Origin: Acidovorax sp. Leaf191
GTDB lineage: Bacteria; Pseudomonadota; Gammaproteobacteria; Burkholderiales; Burkholderiaceae_C
NCBI RefSeq assembly: GCF_001424425.1
Contig: NZ_LMPT01000001.1
Location: 670,137 to 734,136 of the forward strand
Length of the DNA stretch: 64,000 bases
Direction: 5' to 3'
Part shown: positions 18,469 to 25,998 of the stretch, one piece after another
How positions within the stretch are numbered: position 1 is the first letter of the stretch
Layout of the letters: each line of letters begins with the position of its first letter
Translations under genes and position numbers: made by a program
Notes under the pieces: model-generated
What the model saw: the letters and a program-made list of their open reading frames with translations, nothing else
What the model was told of the DNA's origin: nothing
Databases searched by the model: none

Positions 18469-19416
18469 ATGCATGCAGCCTTGAAACTCATTCACCACCG
18501 ATTCCAGCAGGCCCAGCCCGGCCTGACCGGTTCGCCCGGGCACCCATCGCCCGCTCCTGCCACAGCTGCCGCTGCCGCCATGGTGACCGCCGTGCCCGGC
18601 AGCACGCCGCTGGTGCTCGACTCGCCGCACAGCGGCACCCAGTACCCGGCCGACTTCGGCTCGGCGTGCGACCTGCCCACACTGCGCCGCGCCGAGGACA
18701 CGCACGTCGAGAAGATCTACGCCTTTGCCCCCGCCCTGGGCGTGGCCTGGGTCGAAGCGCACTTTCCGCGCATCTACCTCGATGCCAACCGCGACACCAC
18801 CGAGCTCGATACCTCGCTGCTCGACGGCGCATGGACCGACCCCATCTCCACCGACCCGCAGGTGCTCAGCAAGGTGCGCCTGGGCAAGGGCCTGGTGTGG
18901 AAGTTCACCGACGAGGGCGAGCCCATCTACAACCGCCTGCTCACCGTCGATGAAGTGCGTGCGCGCATCGACCGCTGCTGGCGCCCCTACCACGCTGCCG
19001 TTGCACAGGCCATCCAGGCCGCCCATGCGCGCCACGGCTACAGCATCCACCTCAACTGCCATTCGATGCCCGCCGTGGCCGGCCGCTTCGCGACCGAGTT
19101 CCCGGGCCTGGAGCATGCCGACTTCGTGGTCGGCGACCGCGACGGCACCACCGCCAGCCCCGCGCTGTCCGCACTGATCTGCGACCACCTGCGCGCGTGC
19201 GGCTACAGCGTGGAATACAACCACCCCTACAAGGGCGTGGAGCTGGTGCGCCGCTACGGCAACCCCGCGCAGAACCGCCACAGCATCCAGGTGGAGATCA
19301 ACCGCAAGCTCTACATGGACGAGCGCACGCTCGCCCAGCACCCCGAAGGCATGGCACGGCTGCAGGCCGACCTGCAGACCCTGGTGCACAAGCTGCTGGC
19401 GCACGACCCGCGCTGA
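18469..19416 (+). CDS. N-formylglutamate amidohydrolase family protein (HutG-like)
   Basis: The family core begins near PLVLDSPHSGTQYPADFG and includes DTHVEKIYAF, DANRDTTELD, NCHSMPA and EINRKLYMDE. Members hydrolyse N-formylglutamate to formate and glutamate or act on similar N-acyl acids. The N-terminus is uncertain: ATG at 18469 gives 315 residues, while an ATG at 18580 (MVTAVPGS) gives 278, closer to the usual family length; the frame is open back to 18409. It lies 178 bp behind the Bug gene on the same strand, which suggests that the imported ligand might be its substrate. No other hut gene is present. Confidence 0.82.
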   Translation: MHAALKLIHHRFQQAQPGLTGSPGHPSPAPATAAAAAMVTAVPGSTPLVLDSPHSGTQYPADFGSACDLPTLRRAEDTHVEKIYAFAPALGVAWVEAHFPRIYLDANRDTTELDTSLLDGAWTDPISTDPQVLSKVRLGKGLVWKFTDEGEPIYNRLLTVDEVRARIDRCWRPYHAAVAQAIQAAHARHGYSIHLNCHSMPAVAGRFATEFPGLEHADFVVGDRDGTTASPALSALICDHLRACGYSVEYNHPYKGVELVRRYGNPAQNRHSIQVEINRKLYMDERTLAQHPEGMARLQADLQTLVHKLLAHDPR

Positions 19417-19640
19417 CGGCGGCACCCGCCCCGCAGAACAAGCAGGCCAACAAGCAGGCCCAGCAGGCCACTGAGGCCGCGCAGACACCGCACGGCCTGC
19501 GCCTGCGCAGCGGGTCGGCGATGGCCGGGTCGGCAGGGGGGGCTCCGGTTTGCGGCAGTCGCCTGCCGCTGCGCCCGCCCCGCCTAGAATCGGCAGCAGG
19601 CGCGGCGCCAGACCGCAGCCATCCACCAGGAGACACCCGC

Positions 19641-20315
19641 ATGCGCATCCTCATTGCCGAAGACGACCAGGTGCTCGCCGACGGGCTGCTGCGCACGCTG
19701 CGGGGATCGGGCGCCGTGGTGGACCACGTGGCCAGCGGCACCGAGGCCGACGCCGCCCTGCTCACCAACAACGAATTCGACCTGCTGATCCTGGACCTCG
19801 GCCTGCCCAAGCTGCACGGCCTGGAGGTGCTCAAGAAGCTGCGCAGCCGGGGCTCGGCGCTGCCGGTGCTCATCCTCACCGCGGCCGACAGCGTGGAAGA
19901 GCGCGTGAAGGGCCTGGACTTCGGCGCCGACGACTACATGGCCAAGCCGTTTTCGCTGCAGGAGCTCGAAGCCCGCGTGCGGGCCCTCACGCGCCGCGGC
20001 ATGGGCGGCACCAGCAGCGCCATCAAGCACGGCCCCCTGGTGTACGACCAGGCCGGCCGCGTGGCCACCATCGACGGCAAGATGATCGAGCTCTCCGCCC
20101 GCGAGCTGGGCCTGCTGGAAGTGCTGCTGCAGCGCGCCGGCCGGCTGGTGAGCAAGGAGCAACTGGTGGAGCGCCTGTGCGAATGGGGCGAAGAGGTCAG
20201 CAACAACGCGATCGAGGTCTACATCCACCGCCTGCGCAAGAAGATCGAAGGCGGGCCCATCCGCATTGCCACGGTGCGCGGCCTGGGCTACTGCCTGGAG
20301 AAAATTCCAGGCTAG
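19641..20315 (+). CDS. tctD: OmpR-family response regulator (TctD-like)
   Basis: 224 residues. Receiver domain 1-115 with acidic pocket EDD at 7-9, phosphoacceptor Asp52 (LILDLGLPKLHG) and Lys of YMAKPF; C-terminal winged helix about 125-222 (LSARELGLLEVLLQRAGRLVS, YIHRLRKKIEGG, IATVRGLGYCLE). The ATG at 19641 has AGGAG upstream. It is followed by a TctE-like kinase. In this family such pairs sit beside Bug genes and control carboxylate uptake, which is the arrangement here. Confidence 0.9.
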   Translation: MRILIAEDDQVLADGLLRTLRGSGAVVDHVASGTEADAALLTNNEFDLLILDLGLPKLHGLEVLKKLRSRGSALPVLILTAADSVEERVKGLDFGADDYMAKPFSLQELEARVRALTRRGMGGTSSAIKHGPLVYDQAGRVATIDGKMIELSARELGLLEVLLQRAGRLVSKEQLVERLCEWGEEVSNNAIEVYIHRLRKKIEGGPIRIATVRGLGYCLEKIPG

Positions 20316-20323
20316 CTCCTGAA

Positions 20324-20366
20324 TTGATAGCTGCTGGCGCTTGATGGACAAGCGGTGGCGGCCCAA
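20324..20366. repeat. Dispersed palindromic repeat, copy 2 (tctD-tctE gap)
   Basis: GATAGCTGCTGGCGCTTG, 5-nt loop, CAAGCGGTGGCGGCC. It fills almost the whole gap between the response regulator and the kinase. The most upstream ATG of the kinase frame (20344) lies inside this repeat, which argues against that start. Confidence 0.8.
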
Positions 20367-20379
20367 AAGGCTTGAAACC

Positions 20380-21831
20380 TTGAAAATCTTCCAGCGAGAG
20401 CAGCGCTCCCTCTTCGGCGAGATCCTCGACTGGATGCTCACGCCGCTGCTGCTGCTGTGGCCCGTCAGCCTGGCGCTCACCTGGCTCGTGGCCCAGGGCC
20501 TGGCCAACAAGCCGTTCGACCGGGCGCTCGAATACAACGCCCATGCGCTGGCGCAGCTGGTGTCGGTGTCCGGCGGCAAGGTGCAGTTCAACCTGCCCCA
20601 GCCCGCCAGCGAGATTTTGCGGGCCGATGACTCCGACATCGTCTACTACCAGGTCATCGCGCCGGGCGGAGAGTTCCTGTCGGGCGAGCGCGAGCTGCCC
20701 GAGCCGGCGGGCGACGAAGTCCCCCAGTCCGGCGAGGTGCGCCTGCGCGATGCCGAGATGCGCGGCATCGAGATCCGCGTGGCCTACATCTGGGTGCGCC
20801 TGCCGCTCGAAGGCACGCCTCTGGCCCTGGTGCAGGTGGCCGAGACGCGCGAAAAGCGCAGCGTGCTCGCCACCGAAATCATCAAGGGCGTGATGCTGCC
20901 GCAGTTCGTCATCCTGCCGCTGGCGGTGCTGCTGGTGTGGCTGGCGCTCGCGCGCGGCATCCAGCCGCTGAACCAGCTGGAGCAGCGCATCCGCGCGCGC
21001 AACCCTGACGATTTGTCTCCGCTGGACGACCGCACCGTACCGCTCGAAGTCGCGCCGCTGGTCTCGTCGGTGAACGACCTGCTGCAGCGCCTGAACGACT
21101 CGCTGGCCACGCAAAAGCGCTTTCTGGCCGACGCGGCGCACCAGCTCAAGACCCCGCTGGCGGGCCTGCGCATGCAGGCCGACCTGGCCCAGCGCGAGGG
21201 CACCAGCACCGAAGAGCTCAAGCGCTCGCTGCAGCAGATCGGGCGCTCCAGCATCCGCGCCACGCACACCGTCAACCAGCTGCTGGCCCTGGCGCGTGCC
21301 GAGGGCAGCGGCGTGGGGATTGCGCGCCAGCCCTGCGACCTGGCGCGGCTCGTGATCGAGGTGGTGCGCGACTCGGTGCCCCGCGCGCTCGACAAGCGCA
21401 TCGACCTGGGCTACGACGGCGCCGAGCCCGGCTCGCCCGGTGTGCTGCTGGACGGCAACCCCACGCTGCTGAAAGAGCTGGTGCGCAACCTGCTCGACAA
21501 CGCCATCAACTACACGCCGTCCACACCCGCCAAGCCCGGCGTGGTCACCGCCCGCGTGCTGGCCGACACCTTCGGCCACGTGCTGCTGCTGCAGGTGGAA
21601 GACTCCGGCCCCGGCGTGCCCGAGGCCGAGCGCGAACTGGTGTTCCAGCCGTTCTACCGCGCCCTGGGCAGCGAGGCCGACGGCTCGGGTCTCGGTCTGC
21701 CCATCGTGCTCGAGATCGCGCGCAAGCACGGCGCCGAGGTCACGCTGGAAGACGCGCGCCCCGGCCACCACCCGCCCGGCGCGTGCTTCAGCGTGCGGTT
21801 TGCGGCGCGGGACGCGGTGGCGGGGGGCTGA
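20380..21831 (+). CDS. tctE: Sensor histidine kinase (TctE-like)
   Basis: About 483 residues. Two membrane helices (about 14-36 and 170-190) flank a periplasmic sensor region; a HAMP-like segment leads to the HisKA motif FLADAAHQLKTPLAGLR (His about 253) and an HATPase domain with N-box LVRNLLDNAINYTP, DSGPGVP and GSGLGLPIV. The start is ambiguous: TTG at 20380 (then K-I-F-Q-R-E-Q) has AAGG upstream and lies after the repeat; ATG at 20344 lies inside the repeat and would add 12 residues without family character. The partner is the upstream response regulator. Bug proteins are known to feed signals to such kinases in Bordetella (BctC-BctE), so either Bug protein could be its sensor subunit; that is inference. 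Confidence 0.9.
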   Translation: MKIFQREQRSLFGEILDWMLTPLLLLWPVSLALTWLVAQGLANKPFDRALEYNAHALAQLVSVSGGKVQFNLPQPASEILRADDSDIVYYQVIAPGGEFLSGERELPEPAGDEVPQSGEVRLRDAEMRGIEIRVAYIWVRLPLEGTPLALVQVAETREKRSVLATEIIKGVMLPQFVILPLAVLLVWLALARGIQPLNQLEQRIRARNPDDLSPLDDRTVPLEVAPLVSSVNDLLQRLNDSLATQKRFLADAAHQLKTPLAGLRMQADLAQREGTSTEELKRSLQQIGRSSIRATHTVNQLLALARAEGSGVGIARQPCDLARLVIEVVRDSVPRALDKRIDLGYDGAEPGSPGVLLDGNPTLLKELVRNLLDNAINYTPSTPAKPGVVTARVLADTFGHVLLLQVEDSGPGVPEAERELVFQPFYRALGSEADGSGLGLPIVLEIARKHGAEVTLEDARPGHHPPGACFSVRFAARDAVAGG

Positions 21832-21936
21832 CTGCGTGCCCGGCGCCCGTTGACTGTCAACTGAACGGGACATCACTGCAGCGCTTTGCATCGCACGGCA
21901 TCGCGCCCATCCGCCGCACACCCAGCCCCGTAGCCG

Positions 21937-21957
21937 CACATTCCACCGCGGAATGTG
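21937..21957. promoter_or_regulatory. LysR-type operator, CACATTCC-N5-GGAATGTG, second copy
   Basis: A perfect 8-bp-arm inverted repeat with a 5-nt spacer, 84 nt upstream of the second Bug gene. Its inner half-sites are identical to the palindrome in the lysR-Bug1 gap at 17233-17249. This suggests control by the same LysR protein. Confidence 0.65.
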
Positions 21958-22040
21958 ATGAGGCTCAAACATCGTTAGCCAGCGCGGCATCGCCTGCCCA
22001 GAATGGGCCGCAGCACATGCCGCGAGGCGAGGACCCCACG

Positions 22041-23063
22041 ATGCCCACCACTACCAGCCGGCGCAAGCTACTGATCTCCACCGCCGCAGCCTGCCTGGGC
22101 GGCCCACTACAAGGCCTCGCCCACGCACAGGGGCAGCCGGCTTCGGCCGGCAGCGCACCGCAGGCCCGGCCCAGCCAGCCCGTGCGGCTGCTCGTGCCCT
22201 TTGCCGCAGGCGGCGCCACCGACATCACCGCGCGCGTGCTGGCGGGGCCGCTGTCGCAGTGGCTGGGCGTGCCGGTGGGGGTGGAAAACCGCCCCGGCGC
22301 GGGCGGCGCCACCTGCATGGCCGAGGTGGCCGCTGCCGCACCCGACGGCGCCACACTGGGCGTGGCCACGCTGTCCACGCATGGCGTGAACCCCGCGGTC
22401 TACAAACAGCTGCCGTACAACGCGCTCGACGGCTTCACCCCCGTCACCGAGATCGTCAAGGCCCCGGGCGTGCTGGTGGTGCACCCCGGCCTGCCGGTGC
22501 GCGACTTTGCGCAGTTCGTGCAGCACCTGAAGGCACGGCCCGGCCAGCTGGCTTATGCATCGCCGGGCAACGGCACCATCGGGCACATGTGGGGCGAGCT
22601 GCTCAAGAGCAGCGCCAATGTGCGCATGCCCCACCTGCCCCAGGCCGGCGCCACGGCCGCGCTGGCCGAGGTGCTGGCGGGCCGGGTGCCGGTGTACTTC
22701 GACCAGGTGGCGTCGTCGCTGCCGCACATCCAGGCAGGCCGCCTGCGGGCGCTGGCCGTGTCGTGGAACCAGCGCCTGGCCGTGTTGCCCCAGGTGCCCA
22801 CCTACGCCGAACTGAGCTTGTTCTCCAACAACGACCCCTCATGGTTCGGCCTGGTGGCTCCGGCCGGCATGCCGGCCGCCGCGGCGCGCCGGCTGCGCGA
22901 TGGCGTGGCCGCCGTGCTCAAAGACCCCGGCGTGCTGGCGCGCCTGGCCGAGCAGGGCCTGTTCGCATCCGGCAGCCTGCCCGACGAGTTTGCCGCGCAG
23001 ATCCGCAAGGAGGTGGAGAAGATGCGCCGCGTGAGCCGGTTTGCGCGGATCACGCTGGATTGA
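22041..23063 (+). CDS. Bug-family substrate-binding protein, copy 2
   Basis: 340 residues. Signal peptide with two Arg at the start (TTTSRRKLLISTAAACLGG) and A-H-A-Q near residue 30, so Tat export is possible. Bug core: LLVPFAAGGATDITAR, NRPGAGGATC, YASPGNGTIGHMWGELLKSS, PTYAEL. It is a clear paralogue of the gene at 17325. Where copy 1 has HIPYRGAGP in the ligand region, copy 2 has HLPQAGAT, which hints at a different ligand. ATG at 22041 is preferred; an in-frame ATG at 22017 is possible. No TctA or TctB gene follows. Confidence 0.92.
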   Translation: MPTTTSRRKLLISTAAACLGGPLQGLAHAQGQPASAGSAPQARPSQPVRLLVPFAAGGATDITARVLAGPLSQWLGVPVGVENRPGAGGATCMAEVAAAAPDGATLGVATLSTHGVNPAVYKQLPYNALDGFTPVTEIVKAPGVLVVHPGLPVRDFAQFVQHLKARPGQLAYASPGNGTIGHMWGELLKSSANVRMPHLPQAGATAALAEVLAGRVPVYFDQVASSLPHIQAGRLRALAVSWNQRLAVLPQVPTYAELSLFSNNDPSWFGLVAPAGMPAAAARRLRDGVAAVLKDPGVLARLAEQGLFASGSLPDEFAAQIRKEVEKMRRVSRFARITLD

Positions 23064-23221
23064 AGAGGGGGGCTGCCGCGTCCACCGCCGCAGGCAGGCA
23101 ACACATCGCCTGCGGTGTTTGCCTCGGGTGCCATGTCGGTGGATTGCGGCGCGCCGCGGTCTGTCTCTGCACAACCCCGATGCATCCGGCAAAGGCGCGT
23201 AGCCTCAAGGATCTGAATGCT

Positions 23222-23264
23222 TTGAGCCTCTACCGCTGGTTGGGCAAGCGCTAAGAGCTATATT
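23222..23264. repeat. Dispersed palindromic repeat, copy 3 (opposite orientation)
   Basis: Reads GAGCCTCTACCGCTGG, loop, CAAGCGCTAAGAGCTAT on the plus strand, the reverse orientation of the other copies. It ends beside the heptamer tandem array. No gene is seen in 23064-23357. Confidence 0.7.
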
Positions 23265-23271
23265 TTTTATA

Positions 23272-23355
23272 GCAACGAGCAACGAGCAACGAGCAACGAG
23301 CAACGAGCAACGAGCAACGAGCAACGAGCAACGAGCAACGGGCAACGGGCAACGG
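23272..23355. repeat. Heptamer tandem array, 9 x GCAACGA plus 3 x GCAACGG
   Basis: Twelve perfect-register 7-bp units. The array ends 2 bp from the stop codon of the SPOR-domain gene, on its 3' side. A 7-bp unit changes frame with each gain or loss, and slippage that reached the stop codon would alter the C-terminus. It is not a CRISPR: there are no spacers. Confidence 0.95.
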
Positions 23356-23357
23356 GC

Positions 23358-24119
23358 CTAGCCGCAGTTGCGCAGCGTCTTGCCCGCCATGGCCGTGCGC
23401 AGCACCTCCAGCTGCGGGCGCAGCGCGTCGGTCACTGCGGGCAGGCGCAGGGTGAAGCCGGCGGTGTCCGGCCGCTCCTGGATCACGCGCGCGGTGCGCA
23501 CGCCCTTGGTGGCCAGGTTGGCCAGCTCGCGCTCGGCGGCGTCCTTGGAGGCAAAGCGGCCGAGCGACAAACCCAGCTCCAGCGTGCCGCCCGCGCGGTC
23601 GTGGTCCACCTTGCGGGCGCGCAACTCGGCGCGCTTGCGGTCCAGCGTCTCCTGGTCTTCGAAGCGGCCCATGTAGACCATCCAGCGGCCCGGCACGGGC
23701 GTGGGGTCGATCACCCAGCTGCCCTGCGGCAGGTTGGCGGCGGCAGTGCGCAGCGCCTCGACCTGGCGTTCGTCGAACACGCCGGCCTGCAGGCATTCGG
23801 CGGATTCGGTGGGGGTGGGGGGAGGGGAAGACGAAGACGAAGAGGCGGCATCGCTGGACGCCGTGGCCGTGCCAGACGAAGAGCCGGGGGTGGCCGGGGC
23901 CGCCGAAGAGGAGGGTGAGGTACCGGAGGAGGACGACGGGGACGTCTTGCCCGGGTTCACGCGCAGAATCTGCAGCGTCTCGGGCCGGATCTGCTGGTCC
24001 ATGCGCTGGGGCTCCGCCTGCTCCTCCGGAGCCAGCCCCCAGCTCTTGAGCAGCCCTTGCGACCACGCGTAGTACCCCGCGTTGGCCAACAGCAGCACGA
24101 TCACGGCAAGTCGCAGCAT
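23358..24119 (-). CDS. SPOR-domain cell-division/peptidoglycan-binding protein
   Basis: 253 residues. One N-terminal membrane helix (LRLAVIVLLLANAGYYAW), a long low-complexity Ser/Pro/Thr linker (about residues 58-105), then a SPOR domain (about 160-235: WMVYMGRFEDQETLDRKRAEL, LGRFASKDAAERELANL). SPOR domains bind denuded glycan strands at the division septum. The protein would be anchored in the inner membrane with SPOR in the periplasm. The C-terminus ends in TLRNCG, just before the heptamer array. In related genomes it commonly follows birA and coaX; here coaX is not between them. Confidence 0.88.
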   Translation of the reverse strand: MLRLAVIVLLLANAGYYAWSQGLLKSWGLAPEEQAEPQRMDQQIRPETLQILRVNPGKTSPSSSSGTSPSSSAAPATPGSSSGTATASSDAASSSSSSPPPTPTESAECLQAGVFDERQVEALRTAAANLPQGSWVIDPTPVPGRWMVYMGRFEDQETLDRKRAELRARKVDHDRAGGTLELGLSLGRFASKDAAERELANLATKGVRTARVIQERPDTAGFTLRLPAVTDALRPQLEVLRTAMAGKTLRNCG

Positions 24120-24178
24120 GGTGTCCTTTCAGTCGCGGTGTCCGACCAGCGTAAGTCCAACGCACCTGCCGTAAAAAC

Positions 24179-24272
24179 TGGCGCTACCCCCGCCAGCGCC
24201 ACCGTGGAGCCGGCTTTGCCGGGCCAGGGGTGGCGTCCCCCTGTGGGGGATGACGCGAAGCGGCTCAGGGGG
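24179..24272. repeat. Nested palindromes in the birA-SPOR gap
   Basis: The 157-bp gap carries TGGCGCT/AGCGCCA (24179-24201), CCGGCTTTGCCGG (about 24210-24222) and CCCCCTG/CAGGGGG (24237-24272). The last lies 4 nt after the birA stop and could act as a terminator or processing stem. The segment looks like an intergenic repeat remnant; no coding sequence is seen. Confidence 0.55.
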
Positions 24273-24276
24273 AATC

Positions 24277-25134
24277 TCATGCCACCGGCCGCACACTGAT
24301 CTCGGAACTGGTGACCGCCTGCATGCCCGCGTCCGTGTGCACCAGCAGCGCGCCGTCGTCGCCCACGCCATGCGCAGTGCCCGCCGTACCGTCGCTCAGT
24401 GTCACCGCGCGGCCCTGCAGCACGTCGCGCGCCGCAAAGCGGGGCTGCATGGGGCCGAAGCCGTAGCCTTCGAACGAGCGCAGCAGGCTCACCAGCGGCG
24501 GCACGATGCGCAGCAGCGCGGCGGGTGCATCCAGGCCCGGCTCCACGTCCTGCAGGCTGCCGGGCGGCATGCTCATGCCGTCGCCGCTGCGCGGCAGCAC
24601 GTTGATGCCGATGCCCACCACCACGTAGCGCTGGTAGCGCTGGGTGTGGGGCAGCCCGCCAGCGGCGGGCGCTGCGCCCTGCGGCGAGACGAAGCTGGCC
24701 GTCTCGACCAGGATGCCGCCCAGCTTGCGGTCGCCGCCCGCGCCGCCCAGCCACAAGTCGTTGGGCCACTTCAGGCCCACGCGGGCAGGGTGGGCCGCGC
24801 CGACGGACGGCAGCACGGGCTGCAGGCTCTCTGCCACGCTCACACCCACCGCCAGCGACAAACCCGACCAGTCGGCCGGCGCCAATGGCAAGCCCAAAGA
24901 CATCATCAAAGACGACCCGATATCGCTCTGCCAGGCCCGCCCCATGCGGCCACGGCCGGCGGTCTGCTGCTCGGCCACGAGCAGCGTGGGGTCGCACTGG
25001 CCGGCGCGTGCGCGGCGCATCAGCTCGGTGTTGGTCGAATCGATGCTGGGCAGCACCTCGACGGTAAAACCGGGTAACAACGGTGACACCGCTTCCCACA
25101 CGGCCTCTGCGGGCCAGCGGATGGGCGCGGTCAC
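24277..25134 (-). CDS. birA: Biotin--[acetyl-CoA-carboxylase] ligase
   Basis: 285 residues. Biotin protein ligase core: STNTELMRRA, AEQQTAGRGRMGRAWQS (the biotinyl-AMP loop GRGRMGR), LKWPNDLW and KLGGILVET. It attaches biotin to the carboxyl carrier protein of acetyl-CoA carboxylase. There is no N-terminal HTH, so this is the class I, non-repressor type. The start is GTG at 25134, overlapping the upstream SET gene stop as GTGA; the longer open frame upstream has no family character. Confidence 0.9.
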   Translation of the reverse strand: MTAPIRWPAEAVWEAVSPLLPGFTVEVLPSIDSTNTELMRRARAGQCDPTLLVAEQQTAGRGRMGRAWQSDIGSSLMMSLGLPLAPADWSGLSLAVGVSVAESLQPVLPSVGAAHPARVGLKWPNDLWLGGAGGDRKLGGILVETASFVSPQGAAPAAGGLPHTQRYQRYVVVGIGINVLPRSGDGMSMPPGSLQDVEPGLDAPAALLRIVPPLVSLLRSFEGYGFGPMQPRFAARDVLQGRAVTLSDGTAGTAHGVGDDGALLVHTDAGMQAVTSSEISVRPVA

Positions 25135-25832
25135 GCGCGGCGGCCCTGGGCGGTCTTCGCCTGGGGCTGGGCCGGCTTCACGGCCTTGGAGGGTTTTGCC
25201 GTCTGGGGGGTCTTTGCGGTCTTGGCCGCTTTGATGGGCTTGGCGGGCTTGGCGGCTTCTGCGGCCTGGCTGGCCTTCGCGTTCGCTTTCACCGCCTTGG
25301 CGGTTTTGGCTGCTTTCGCCGGGCTGCGCGGCACCGGCGGTGCCCAGCCGCGCTTGGGCGCCAGCAGTGTGCCGCGGCAGTTGGCGTTGCCGCACCAGCA
25401 GGGGTATTCGGCCTTGAGCTTGGGGGTGTAGCGCTCTTCGATGATCAGGCCGTAGTCGTAGTTGAGCTCTTCGCCTGCCTTGATATTGCGCAGCGCCGTG
25501 ATGAAAATGCGGCCGTCCCGTTCGTCGGCGTAGCAGTTGGGGTTGCAGCTGTGGTTGATCCAGCGCGACGAATTGCCGCCGAACTTTGCGTCGATCACGC
25601 GGTCTTCATCCACATGGAAGTAAAACGTGTGGTTCGGTTGCAGCGGGTCGTGGGGGTGGCGGTCCTGCGCCTCCTGCCAGCTGATGACCTCGCCGGTGTA
25701 CTCCACCAGCACCTCGCCCTCGGCGATGTCCTGCACGGCAAACACGCCGTTGCCGTGCACTGCCGAGTGCCGGGTCTGGATGCGGCGACCCGGGGCGATG
25801 GTGGGGGCAGCAGGCGATGCAAAGCGGGGCAT
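25131..25832 (-). CDS. SET-domain lysine methyltransferase with H1-like tail
   Basis: 233 residues. SET domain about 15-130: GNGVFAVQDIAEGE, GEVISWQEA, the SAM/substrate motif RWINHSCNPNC (93-100) and ELNYDY (122-127). A post-SET zinc cluster C-W-C-G-N-A-N-C follows at 145-152. From about 170 to the end the protein is almost only Ala, Lys, Pro, Thr and Val in AKAAK-like repeats, as in bacterial histone H1-like proteins. SET enzymes methylate protein lysines; the substrate is unknown, but the tail suggests DNA or nucleoid association and possible self-methylation. ATG at 25832. It is divergent from topoisomerase III and co-directional and overlapping with birA. Confidence 0.9.
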   Translation of the reverse strand: MPRFASPAAPTIAPGRRIQTRHSAVHGNGVFAVQDIAEGEVLVEYTGEVISWQEAQDRHPHDPLQPNHTFYFHVDEDRVIDAKFGGNSSRWINHSCNPNCYADERDGRIFITALRNIKAGEELNYDYGLIIEERYTPKLKAEYPCWCGNANCRGTLLAPKRGWAPPVPRSPAKAAKTAKAVKANAKASQAAEAAKPAKPIKAAKTAKTPQTAKPSKAVKPAQPQAKTAQGRRA

Positions 25833-25856
25833 GGCAAAAACTCTGTTAACTTGATA

Positions 25857-25907
25857 GTGCACACGTGTGTGCGTGCGCGTGCATGTATGCGTACGTACAT
25901 GCGCGCG
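25857..25907. other. 51-bp alternating purine-pyrimidine tract (Z-DNA-prone)
   Basis: Every step from 25857 to 25907 alternates purine and pyrimidine, mainly GT/AC and GC steps with a few AT steps. Within it, GCATGTA and TACATGC form a short inverted repeat. It sits in the 166-bp divergent gap between the SET gene and topB, where both promoters must be. Such tracts flip to Z-DNA under negative supercoiling. Confidence 0.85.
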
Positions 25908-25998
25908 AAACCCGAATTGTAGAAGCGCCCGGGCCGGACCCGGTCGCTTGGCCCCCAGAACGCAGAACGAACGACGACAGGCAAGAGCCCCCCAAAAA

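Noticed and set aside
20344..20379. ATG start of the TctE-like kinase at 20344
   Set aside because: It lies inside a dispersed repeat and lacks a ribosome site; TTG at 20380 after AAGG is better placed.
23272..23355. CRISPR-like array
   Set aside because: Units are 7 bp and directly joined, with no spacers; it is a simple tandem repeat.
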